Of a stretch of DNA of 64,000 nucleotides, positions 55,861-64,000 are shown one piece after another. The notes beneath the pieces were generated by a model. It made no database searches and was not told the DNA's origin. It was given only the letters and a program-made list of their open reading frames with translations. The translations under genes were made by a program, and so were the position numbers. Each line of letters starts with the position of its first letter. Positions within the stretch are counted from its first letter, which is position 1. Origin of the DNA: Hyphodiscus hymeniophilus (Eukaryota > Ascomycota > Leotiomycetes > Helotiales > Hyphodiscaceae); assembly GCA_016508695.1 (NCBI GenBank), contig VNKQ01000002.1, positions 1,054,001 to 1,118,000 of the forward strand, read 5' to 3'.

Positions 55861-56997
55861 ATGTTTTCCCGCATCAACATCCTCACGACGAGACCCCTAG
55901 CCTCGTCCACAAGGCTCACCACCCGAGCATTTTCCACCTCCCTAACTCGATTTGCTCGTGCAAAAGACCCCACGATCCCAAACTCAAGCATCAAGGTCTT
56001 CAGAGAAATCCCCGCCCTGCGCCAATGGCGGAAACAGCAACTCCTCGACCACCGCAACGTCGGCCTCGTCCCCACCATGGGCGCTCTGCACGCCGGCCAC
56101 CTCTCCCTGATCCGCATGGCCGCGAAGACGAACTCGAGCGTCGTCGTGTCCATCTACGTCAACCCCACGCAGTTCGGCATTAACGAGGATCTGGACTCGT
56201 ACCCCAAGACCTGGGACAGAGATACGCAGATGCTGGCTGAGCTGGATCGAGAGTTGGCCGATGAGGGAGGCAACTTGGGGAAGATCGCGGCAGTTTTCGC
56301 ACCGACTACAGGTGCTATGTATCCCTCTGGTCCGCCGGGGCAAGAAGTTGCTTCGAAGGGATCGTTCGTTACCATCACGCCCGTCGGTGAGGTTCTGGAG
56401 GGTGCAAGCCGACCTACGTTCTTCCGCGGCGTGGCGACGGTCTGCATGAAGCTGTTCAATATCGTACAGCCGGACAATGTGTATTTCGGACAGAAGGATA
56501 TACAGCAGACAGTGCTGATCAGGCAGATGGTGAAGGATTTCTGCATGGGGATTAATGTAGAAATAGGAGAGACAATCAGGGAAGCGGATGGGTTAGCGAT
56601 GAGTTCACGGAACGTGTACTTGGGCGAACGGAGGAGGAAAGTAGCCATGGTATTAAGGAACGCCTTGAGGGTTGCTGAAGGATCGTACAACCTGGGCGGC
56701 AGGTCGAGAGACGAGATCCTAGGGCCAGCGAACGAGCTCGCGCGACTCTTGTCCTTTGAGCAACTTCATTTGAGCCCTGAAGAGAGGGTCAGGTTTGAGG
56801 TTGATTATATCAGCCTGGCGGACCCCGAGACTATGATGGAGGTCGATGTCGTGGACGAGAGCAAAGGAGCTATTCTCTCCGGGGCAGTCAAGATGCTGCC
56901 TGTGGAAGACCCGCAGGAGGGCGAGGATTTGGGTTTGGCTGGTGGGCCGGCTGTGAGGTTGATTGATAATATCATCTTGAAGCCTGTGAAGGTATGA
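55861..56997 (+). CDS. pan6: Pantoate-beta-alanine ligase (pantothenate synthase)
   Basis: This enzyme joins pantoate and beta-alanine with ATP to make pantothenate, the coenzyme A precursor. It is a single exon of 378 residues, longer than bacterial PanC (about 280) owing to an N-terminal extension (MFSRINILTTRPLASSTRLT) that looks like a mitochondrial presequence, plus an acidic insertion near the C-terminus. VPTMGALHAGHLSLIRMA holds the HIGH-type ATP motif, and VSIYVNPTQFGINEDLDSYP binds pantoate. NVYFGQKDIQQTVLIRQMV and ADGLAMSSRNVYLGERRR carry the KMSKS-like loop. Subcellular location is inferred only from the N-terminus. Confidence 0.96.
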   Translation: MFSRINILTTRPLASSTRLTTRAFSTSLTRFARAKDPTIPNSSIKVFREIPALRQWRKQQLLDHRNVGLVPTMGALHAGHLSLIRMAAKTNSSVVVSIYVNPTQFGINEDLDSYPKTWDRDTQMLAELDRELADEGGNLGKIAAVFAPTTGAMYPSGPPGQEVASKGSFVTITPVGEVLEGASRPTFFRGVATVCMKLFNIVQPDNVYFGQKDIQQTVLIRQMVKDFCMGINVEIGETIREADGLAMSSRNVYLGERRRKVAMVLRNALRVAEGSYNLGGRSRDEILGPANELARLLSFEQLHLSPEERVRFEVDYISLADPETMMEVDVVDESKGAILSGAVKMLPVEDPQEGEDLGLAGGPAVRLIDNIILKPVKV

Positions 56998-57212
56998 CAT
57001 ATACATTTTCTAGGCATTTAAATGATGGTAAGGAGAGAGACTACTTGTCCTCAATGATCTAAAAGTACACAAGATGGACTGGATCATCAACTTTGGATGG
57101 AGCAACTGTTTGGATGAAGCCGAATAAAGTCCTTCTTATTTATCATTTGGTCCTCATACTTTCTCCTGGGCATTATTGCATGATCATCAGCACCCAGCCC
57201 TTCCACTAGCCG

Positions 57213-58897
57213 TCAAACCCACTCCCCATACGGCCCTCCACTCCCATCCTCAACCCTAGCCCCCTCCAACTCCCCCTTCGTGCCCAACAACCTCACATTA
57301 CTCCCCGTCCCTTTACTCCACCCCTCCAGAAACCTCCCCACCTGCCCCATCGTCTTCTTTTCATCCCTCACCAGCAACACAATCGCATCATAGCCCCCCG
57401 CCCCAGGGACCACGCCCCCGCTACACCATCCACACTCTTAGTAACCGCATCCAGGAGTTCCGTCTGCTCGCGCGGCTCGATGGGGACACCACTCCTCGCG
57501 CCTATCTCACGGATGCCTTTTCTGATCTCCACGAACGCGCCCTCGAACTCCTGCAGAGGGGGGCGGGGGTGGTGGACAAGAGGGCGGCAAGACGCTCGTT
57601 GGATTTCTGGAGGGTGTCGAAGAGGGTCTTGGATACGGAAGGGTCCGAGGAGCGCCAGGCGAGGACCTTCTTCACCATGCTGGGCGTGTGCGAACCGCAG
57701 TCCACATCGCACATCACGAGCGCCATCCCGGGCGGGATGCTCGCGCCGTGTTTGGAGATATCCGTGTCCCATTTCTGGCTCGGGTCCTCGACTACGTCTT
57801 TTACTCGGAGAGAGAAGCCGGGACTTCCTGGCTCGCCTAGCGAGGAGAGGATGGAGGGGGAGAAACGGCGGTAGACGCATGTTCCGTACACGGCTGTCGC
57901 GACTAGAAGATGTAGAGTTAGTGTTGCTTCTTTGACAGAGAATCGGAAGTATTTATGACGGAGCAAAGTATTTAACAGGAGAGAAGAGCATCTCGGGTCG
58001 TAGAAGAGTCTCTCAGGTCGTAAGATATTTTGACAGGGGAAAATGGATCCTAATGTTACATACCATCGAACCCGGATCCAATCTTGCCTTGGGCTGCGCA
58101 ATGCGAGGCTTGCGAGAGGTTGTGGAGAATGGTTTGCCCAGAAGGGGAGGAGAGCTCAAAAGCTTTGGAGGGCAAGTAGTGTGTTAAGAGTGCGCCAGTG
58201 AAGGCCGTCACTAGGGCAGCAGAGGAACCGAGGCCGGTCTTGTGAGCATCGGTGAGACGGACGTTGAAGTCTGTGAATGTCTTTGTGGTGGGATCTGAGG
58301 CTGGGGTTGATCGGGGTACGTCTTGGGAGGAAGAGGGTTGAGAATAATAGTCATTGTCGGCGAGGATGGTCACTCGTGCTGGTTTGATCAGGTGCGAGGG
58401 TAAGATGGAGGAGATGTAGGTCAGGGCGTAGCTGAGCGCTGTTTCGACGAAAAGGTTCTTTGATAGGGCTGCTGAGGAGGCTCTATGATATAAAGGAGTG
58501 AGTACACGAGAACCAGCATTCCTCGCTTGTGAATAGGGGGGCGCTCGAATTCAGCCAACGGAGATACAATCACATGACGACAAGAAAGGGGGGCGGGGAT
58601 AAGGCTTCAGCCTTGGAGGCAAACAGAGGTAGGAAGTCCTCACCCTTGCAGTTGGGTAACGTCGACACCACCACTCTCCGGGGCCAAGTGGTAGCCATAG
58701 TTCCAGGTGGCATCACGGAACTGCGGACTTTGGACAACAATCTCCGAGAGCTGCACGCCTGAGCTGGTGTCGATGTCAGTGACGAGGACATGAACGCGGG
58801 CACTAAGACCAAAGACGAGGGCGGTGTATGCGCGATCGAGGACCAGATATCCGCCTGCCAGGAAGACCTTGCCTGGGGCAGAGACGGCTGTAGGCAT
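57213..58897 (-). CDS. erg8: Phosphomevalonate kinase, with two apparent frameshifts
   Basis: This is an ergosterol-pathway GHMP kinase converting phosphomevalonate to diphosphomevalonate. Exons are 58897-58644, 58482-58064 and 57902-57213. The start TAVSAPGKVFLAGGYLVLD is characteristic, and TGLGSSAALVTAFTGAL is the GHMP ATP loop. The third exon reads PPGMALVMCDVDCGSHTPSM in one frame. EFEGAFVEIRKGIREIGARS and PIEPREQTELLDAVTKSVDG follow in a second frame, and VPGAGGYDAIVLLVRDE in a third. The breaks fall at a C/G run near 57558-57569 and at a five-base C run, 57415-57419. Adding one base at each gives 1365 bp and 454 residues, the family length. ERG8 is essential in yeast, so consensus errors are likelier than a dead gene. 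Confidence 0.92.
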
Positions 58898-59105
58898 GTT
58901 TGGAGGAGGATGAGAAGGTGTGTGTGTGGTGGTGAGGAGTGGAGAGGCGTCCTTGACTCGTATCTCCTTGATTACCCGGGTCGAAGGTAGGTATCAAGAG
59001 TAGGGTACGAGTGAGTACCTTAGGTACGAAGTGCGAAGTATCTGTCCTCAGACGGGGCTACCAGGGCCAGCCCCCAATGAGAGAAGGCAGAAAGAAGGGG
59101 AGGGG

Positions 59106-59132
59106 CAGCAGTAGCAGCAGCAGCAGCAGCAG
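59106..59132 (+). repeat. CAG/AGC trinucleotide repeat
   Basis: Nine AGC-type units with one AGT interruption, outside any supported coding frame. Confidence 0.9.
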
Positions 59133-59419
59133 GACAACAGAGCTCCAGGAGAAAGAGGATCTGATTATTCCGAAGCCTCTTCTCGCTTGGTTATTGCCGT
59201 CAATGAATGCATGATATGGTGATAGCTTGGCTTGGCTGAGGGGATTCGCGTGGGTGGTGGTGGTTGTTGGTTGGTGTTCAAGCGCAGAGTGGTAAGCCGG
59301 CTTGTACTTGCACCGAAACTCACAGAGAAAGACTCGGAGGGGGATCTGATAACTGGGTATCTTCTGCCACCAATTCGGCTTTAACAACTGTGTGTCGGCA
59401 TATTCAACAGTCCGAACAG

Positions 59420-59513
59420 CTTTTCCCTTCCCTTTACTTCCCTTCCCTTTACTTCCCTTCCCTTTCCTTCCCTTCCCTTTCCTTCCCTTCCCTTTCCTTC
59501 CCTTCCCTTCCCT
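59420..59513 (+). repeat. Polypyrimidine 15-bp tandem repeat
   Basis: About six copies of TTCCCTTCCCTTT(A/C)C, almost purely pyrimidine on this strand for more than 90 bp. The complementary strand is a G/A tract with many GGG groups, so triplex or G-rich structures are possible. Confidence 0.92.
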
Positions 59514-59876
59514 ACTACTGGCAACTGCCCTTGATCTAATGCCCCGTGCGACCCAATCCGTCCGCTCGGGTTGCTTTGGTGTGGTGGACAGCCGGGCTGA
59601 AGGTTTGGGATCCATCGTCGGGCGGCGTTTTTGGTCGTTTGGTCATAAAACATGTGGGGCTTGGGATCCGGTGGCGAGCAAGGAGTAAAATGACAGTCAC
59701 ACACATTAACGTAGTCCTGCATCCTATCGTCCGCCGTAGCTACTTCCCGCTCACTCGTGAAAACTCGGCTGCATCTCCCATGATGACTCCAACTCCAGCC
59801 TCCAAGCTCAGGCTGCTACTCCTTTTGCGCGTCCTGGTCACCACGCACACGACTTCTGCCCTCTCTTTTTCCTTCG

Positions 59877-59877
59877 A

Positions 59878-59915
<38 letters not shown>
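59877..59915 (+). repeat. CTCGTC hexanucleotide repeat
   Basis: Six to seven units of CTCGTC in a pyrimidine-rich stretch; no supported protein uses it. Confidence 0.9.
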
Positions 59916-60248
59916 CCTCCTTCGTTTCCCAGTCCGATCTTTCTTCGCCCATTCGACAGCTGACCTCTTCGTATCCCTTTTCTACTCCGCCTTAATTCTA
60001 CCTACCTTACATACCTAGTACCTACTTGCATCAGCCTCTGCTCGGCCTCTTGCTTGTGGAGCTTCCAATCCCGATTCGACCCTCAAAACTCTACTCGTCA
60101 TTCCTTCTACATCTAGGGTAGACGGCGCATTATAGTACCTAATTCACCTCCCAGTTTCTGAGGCTCTTCTTTCAATTACTCCTTGCCATCATACTTTCTA
60201 CCTACGCCACTCGCACCAACATTGGACCATTGGAATACTGCTCTGGGG

Positions 60249-60328
60249 CATCCAACCCAACCTCAGACATCCAACCCAACCTCAGACAACCAACCCAACC
60301 TCAGGTCCAACCCAACCTCAGGTCCAAC
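60249..60328 (+). repeat. 19-bp tandem repeat
   Basis: Two perfect copies of CATCCAACCCAACCTCAGA are followed by diverged 19-bp and 17-bp copies and a partial copy. They lie in the presumed promoter or leader of the PPR gene. Confidence 0.88.
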
Positions 60329-60405
60329 TCAAAACCCCAGTTCGCGTGTTCTTTGACGGCCTAGCTGTCAATGAACGTGCAATCAGTACTTCATTGAGGC
60401 TTCGA

Positions 60406-60461
60406 GTAAGCTTTACTTCTCCGCGACGCTGTCGGAACCGAGAATGCTAACGCAGACACAG
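60406..60461 (+). other. Probable 5' UTR intron of the PPR gene
   Basis: GTAAGC donor at 60406, GCTAAC branch at about 60446-60451 and ACACAG acceptor ending at 60461 form a canonical 56-bp intron. It lies 41 bp before the ATG. The leader before it contains a nine-codon upstream ORF at 60371. Confidence 0.6.
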
Positions 60462-60502
60462 TCTCATTCTCTACTCCTACTGAGAGGTCTCACCGTGACT
60501 AA

Positions 60503-63500
60503 ATGCCCATCTACTCCAACCTCTACTCGAATCTTGCTCGTCAAGGCTTCGCCAAAACCTTCACCCACGGTTACGCACAATCCCTCGTTGCTGCCACTCA
60601 CCCTCAAGTCTACGCCGCACAGAACCGACCTGGTTTCGCCCATCGCCGTGCCAGTAAACTAGGAGGCAACTCATACCACTTCAAAAATGCTTTCCACAGC
60701 AGCACTCACTCTAGCTCTGTCGTAAGAGAGGTACACGCCGAGAAGAATGATGGAAACCTAGACGCGTATTTCGATGCTTGGACGAAGCAGCATGCTGCGG
60801 GAGAGCCGGAGAAGGAGTGGACTCAATTTCAGTTCCGAAAGCGCATCGAATGGAAACCAGTCCTTCCCGAAGGCACTTCTGCAACACCGGTACCTGAGGT
60901 CCCCAAGGCCGTGGCACGTTCATACAGTGCGAATGATGCCGAGATTCAGTTCGGTACGGATGAGGCGGCCGCTCTCGCGCAAATCGATGCTGCAATTGAG
61001 AAGGAGATCAAATCACGTACCGAGCAAGCTGTCTTCGAGGCAGAATTGAGTGTTGTCGCTGCACGCGTCCCCACACCCCCTGTAGTAGATGTTCAGTCGC
61101 CTGCAATCTCGATCGAGTCCAGCGTCGAGAGATCGCCTACTAGTGTTGCAACCTCCGTCCTCTCTGCTGCCGACCTTCAATCTCAAAGCTATGCCGATCA
61201 CCTGTCAAATCTTTCCGAAAGTCGTCGATATGCTGAAATTCCAGCTGTCTTCGAGGCTATGCTGGTCGCTGGTATTCACCCCATTGCACCTGCATATAAC
61301 GCTCTTTTAGATGCTGCCATTCATCTTCCTATCGAGAGAATCCAGGTCGTTCCGAAGGCTCTTGACGTCTACTCTGACATGCTCAGACGTAAAGTCTCAC
61401 CCAACACCGCCACCTATAACACACTCATCAAGCTTCTGTCTTCACGATCCTTGGAGGTTTCTTCGCTGAAACAGTCTTTGGAGGAGAAGCGAGCTCGCTT
61501 TGGTGGAATGGAAGAGTCTGGCAAGTTCATGTTTGCATCAAATGAGCTTGAATTTGCTATTCTCGCCGAAGATGATCGACTGGACCTCGCTGTTAGATTG
61601 TTTGATGCGTCCGTTTCGTATCACAAAGAGCGCTCTTACCCGTCCGAAACATACCACCAATTGATCTCTGCATGCTCCGACGCTGGCCGTGTTCCAGATA
61701 TGGTCCGATTGTACGAGCATATGGAGAAGAGCAAGGTTGTCCCCCTTGCTGCTACCTTTCCACCAATGATCAAGGGTTTCAATCAAACAGGAGATCTGAG
61801 CAGTGCCGTGGAGTGCTACAACGAGTACAAGGAGTTGGCAATATCACATGACAATGGCAAGCTTACATTGAGTGACAGACAGGATGCCCAAGTCTATGCC
61901 GCTGTTGTAAAGTCTTATATCACATCTGGCAAGCTGGCTGGAGCGACGAAGTTTTACAACAGAATTACGTCCGAGTATGGCGCAAGTGTAGTTGATCTGG
62001 AGGATACCATTATTCACTCCGGGTTTGTTACAGGCCTGCTGGAAAGTGGCATGTTCCCCGATGCTCTTCAGTGGGCTGAGGGTCTCAAAGGCGCCACCAG
62101 AGCCGTTGCCATGAGCCAGGTAGCAACTGAAGCTGCGGACAAAGGGCATCAGTCGGTTGCCAGCATTGCATTTGCCAATATCCCTCTGGGTTTTGAGAAG
62201 CTTGCTACTCCAGCTATGGCTATGCTTGCTCTCAGTGTCCGTGACGCAGATATTCCAGCAGCTCAGAGCTATTGGCAGATTCTCTCCAGCCCTGAGATGA
62301 CGGTTTCATCATCCTTCATCGAGCCTACTGCTATGTATGCGGTTGCAATGATTGGCTCGGGACAGGTTGTCGAGGGTCTTGCTCAGTCTGAGCAGATGTT
62401 TGCGCGCATCCGGTCAATTGGCGATTCTTCATCCCACATAGTGGACGAGATTGAAGAGGGCATCGAGTTTATCAATCGATTCATGACTGCTCGTGGCATC
62501 ACCGATCCTCGTCAAGTTGCTCTAACAGCTGAAGTTTATCAACAAAACTACACCCCTGTTCAGTACCCTGCAGTTCCTTCATATGAGGATACTTTCGATC
62601 CGTATGCCGCTTCTACCGACTTCAAAGGTTCTGCAGTGATTGCCGATGAGCTTGAAAGAGGCAATGGTGGTCGATCCAAGGTCTCCCGATTGAATGAGGC
62701 TCTCGGGCGATTCCGAAACATGCGTCGGGCTGGTCGCCACCCACGTTATATCACCTATGCCAAGCTCATCACTGGAGCTGCACGTGAGGAGCGCATGAAT
62801 CTGGCTCACGATATCCTCGCCATGGCTCGATCTGATGTCCCGCTACTTCCTCAGTATTCCGTGGTCCGATACGGCTGGGTCTCAATACTCGACGCAATGG
62901 TTGGAGCTTGCCTTACTACCGGTAACCGCCAATTAGCAGCTCAATATCACCAGGAACTTCTTGACATGGGCGCTGCACCCACCGCTAACACGTTTGGACT
63001 TTACATTACCACTCTGAAGGAATCCACCAAAACTTTTGATGAAGCTTCTGAGGCTGTCAAGATTTTCCATCAGGCCAAGTCCGAGGGTGTTGAGCCTTCA
63101 TCCTTTTTGTACAATGCTCTGATCGGCAAGCTCGGCAAGGCGCGACGCATTGACGACTGCCTTTTCTACTTTGCTGAGATGCGCAACCTCGGGATCCGAC
63201 CTACCAGCGTTACCTACGGCACAATCGTCAATGCCCTTTGTCGAGTTAGCGATGAGAAGTTTGCTGAGCAGCTGTTTGAAGAGATGGAGTCAATGCCGAA
63301 CTACAAGGCTCGTCCAGCACCGTATAACAGCTTAATGCAATTCTTCCTTACCACGAAGCGCGACAAGAGCAAGGTCCTAGCATACTATGAAAGAATGAAG
63401 AGTAAGGGTATCCAGCCAACAAACCACACTTATAAGCTTCTCGTGGACACTCATGCAACCCTGGAGCCTATAAACATGGAAGCTGCCGAAGCTGTTCTCG

Positions 63501-64000
63501 ACGTCATTCGAAGTACCGGTCAGAAGCCGGACGCTGTTCATTACTCGTCGTTGATTCACGCCAAGGGCTGCAATATGCACGACATGGATGGTGCTAAGGC
63601 TGTGTTCGATTCAGTCATGGCTGATTCATCTGTTCGACCACAAGCTTGCCTTTACCAAGCTCTTTTCGAATCCATGGTTGCCAACCACCATGTCGCCGAC
63701 ACTGAGCCTGTGCTGCGTAACATGGCTTCCCGTCGTGTCGAAATGACACCATACATCGCAAACACGCTTATCCATGGCTGGACAAATGAGTTGCAGATCG
63801 AGAAAGCAAAGGAGATCTACTCTCTCGTTGGTTGTGAGAAACGCGAGCCCAGCACCTACGAAGCCATGACTAGAGCTTTTCTTGCCGTTGAAGATAAGCC
63901 AAGCGCCCACGTCGTTGTCCAAGAGATGCTCGGCAGAGGATATCCTTCCGCCGTCTCGAACAAGATCCTCGAAATCCTTGGTGGCGGACATGTCGAGAAC
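60503..64000 (+). CDS. Pentatricopeptide repeat protein, mitochondrial (Cya5-like), 3' end beyond window
   Basis: One uninterrupted frame of 1166 codons runs from ATG 60503 to the window end without a stop. An in-frame TAA sits directly before the ATG, fixing the start. The N-terminus (MPIYSNLYSNLARQGFAKTF, then YAAQNRPGFAHRRAS and FKNAFHSSTH) has mitochondrial-targeting character. From about codon 230 helical repeats of roughly 35 residues appear, for example PNTATYNTLIKLLSS, PSSFLYNALIGKLGKARRID, PTSVTYGTIVNALCRVSD and PAPYNSLMQFFLTTKRDKS, which are PPR signatures. PPR proteins bind organellar RNA. The N-terminal layout resembles ascomycete Cya5-type proteins, needed for cox1 expression in Neurospora, but this assignment is tentative. 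Confidence 0.88.
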   Translation, partial: MPIYSNLYSNLARQGFAKTFTHGYAQSLVAATHPQVYAAQNRPGFAHRRASKLGGNSYHFKNAFHSSTHSSSVVREVHAEKNDGNLDAYFDAWTKQHAAGEPEKEWTQFQFRKRIEWKPVLPEGTSATPVPEVPKAVARSYSANDAEIQFGTDEAAALAQIDAAIEKEIKSRTEQAVFEAELSVVAARVPTPPVVDVQSPAISIESSVERSPTSVATSVLSAADLQSQSYADHLSNLSESRRYAEIPAVFEAMLVAGIHPIAPAYNALLDAAIHLPIERIQVVPKALDVYSDMLRRKVSPNTATYNTLIKLLSSRSLEVSSLKQSLEEKRARFGGMEESGKFMFASNELEFAILAEDDRLDLAVRLFDASVSYHKERSYPSETYHQLISACSDAGRVPDMVRLYEHMEKSKVVPLAATFPPMIKGFNQTGDLSSAVECYNEYKELAISHDNGKLTLSDRQDAQVYAAVVKSYITSGKLAGATKFYNRITSEYGASVVDLEDTIIHSGFVTGLLESGMFPDALQWAEGLKGATRAVAMSQVATEAADKGHQSVASIAFANIPLGFEKLATPAMAMLALSVRDADIPAAQSYWQILSSPEMTVSSSFIEPTAMYAVAMIGSGQVVEGLAQSEQMFARIRSIGDSSSHIVDEIEEGIEFINRFMTARGITDPRQVALTAEVYQQNYTPVQYPAVPSYEDTFDPYAASTDFKGSAVIADELERGNGGRSKVSRLNEALGRFRNMRRAGRHPRYITYAKLITGAAREERMNLAHDILAMARSDVPLLPQYSVVRYGWVSILDAMVGACLTTGNRQLAAQYHQELLDMGAAPTANTFGLYITTLKESTKTFDEASEAVKIFHQAKSEGVEPSSFLYNALIGKLGKARRIDDCLFYFAEMRNLGIRPTSVTYGTIVNALCRVSDEKFAEQLFEEMESMPNYKARPAPYNSLMQFFLTTKRDKSKVLAYYERMKSKGIQPTNHTYKLLVDTHATLEPINMEAAEAVLDVIRSTGQKPDAVHYSSLIHAKGCNMHDMDGAKAVFDSVMADSSVRPQACLYQALFESMVANHHVADTEPVLRNMASRRVEMTPYIANTLIHGWTNELQIEKAKEIYSLVGCEKREPSTYEAMTRAFLAVEDKPSAHVVVQEMLGRGYPSAVSNKILEILGGGHVEN

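Larger units (their letters stand above)
58898..60502. promoter_or_regulatory. Repeat-rich divergent region between erg8 and the PPR gene
   Basis: About 1.6 kb separates the two starts. It contains a CAG-type repeat, a long polypyrimidine tract, a CGTCCT repeat and a 19-bp tandem repeat, listed separately. All longer open frames here are reads through these repeats and are not supported as genes. It should hold both promoters and a spliced leader for the PPR gene. Confidence 0.6.

Noticed and set aside
59058..59952. Open frames of repeated Gly-Lys-Arg or Leu-Val type (for example 59058-59615)
   Set aside because: They are translations of the polypyrimidine and CTCGTC repeats and carry no other signal.
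1..64000. tRNA, rRNA, CRISPR or transposon sequences
   Set aside because: Scanned by eye for B-box words, terminal repeats and transposase or reverse transcriptase motifs; none convincing. A proper search (tRNAscan, repeat library) was not possible.

Overview
The window looks like about 64 kb of chromosome from a filamentous ascomycete (Pezizomycotina). Genes sit on both strands without operons, introns are mostly 46-76 bp with GT(A/G)AG donors and CTAAC/CTGAC branch points, and the protein complement is typical: a fungal_trans regulator, NMD3, ESF2, DBP7, ERG8, a DUF3433 membrane protein and a PPR protein. A Leotiomycete-like origin is a guess. No tRNA, rRNA, transposon or CRISPR array was seen. 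Exon joins were worked out by hand from splice signals, reading phase and family knowledge.

Region 1 (1-12.5 kb) is an aromatic-catabolism gene cluster. It holds the end of a fungal transcription factor, a dienelactone hydrolase, a cytochrome P450, homogentisate 1,2-dioxygenase, fumarylacetoacetase, an FAD aromatic monooxygenase and maleylacetoacetate isomerase. The three homogentisate enzymes form a complete ring-cleavage route to fumarate and acetoacetate. No 4-hydroxyphenylpyruvate dioxygenase is present; two hydroxylases and a lactone hydrolase sit there instead. The inferred role is feeding a non-tyrosine aromatic or lactone into homogentisate.

Region 2 (13-31 kb) is mostly housekeeping or structural: AFG1-type mitochondrial ATPase, DUF3433 membrane protein, a large GYF-domain protein, a divergent ubiquitin fused to a Gly/Met-rich tail, a glycine-zipper low-complexity protein and a TRIP4-type zinc-finger protein. 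Region 3 (31-47 kb) mixes metabolism and ribosome biogenesis: class V aminotransferase, zinc alcohol dehydrogenase, HRI-like eIF2alpha kinase, an unrecognised basic protein, TauD-type dioxygenase, NMD3, a small gene, ESF2 and aldehyde dehydrogenase. Region 4 (47-64 kb) has a small orphan gene, a Zn2Cys6 protein, a gene-poor 1.7 kb stretch, DBP7, pantoate-beta-alanine ligase, phosphomevalonate kinase, a repeat-rich spacer and a PPR protein running off the end.

A recurring feature is the apparent single-base frameshift inside otherwise well-conserved genes: fumarylacetoacetase, DUF3433, alcohol dehydrogenase, phosphomevalonate kinase (two) and possibly the small gene at 43.9 kb. In the four larger genes, correcting one base per site gives an exact whole number of codons. 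The ERG8 sites are G/C homopolymers in an essential gene. Consensus indels are therefore likelier than real gene decay, but this needs reads.
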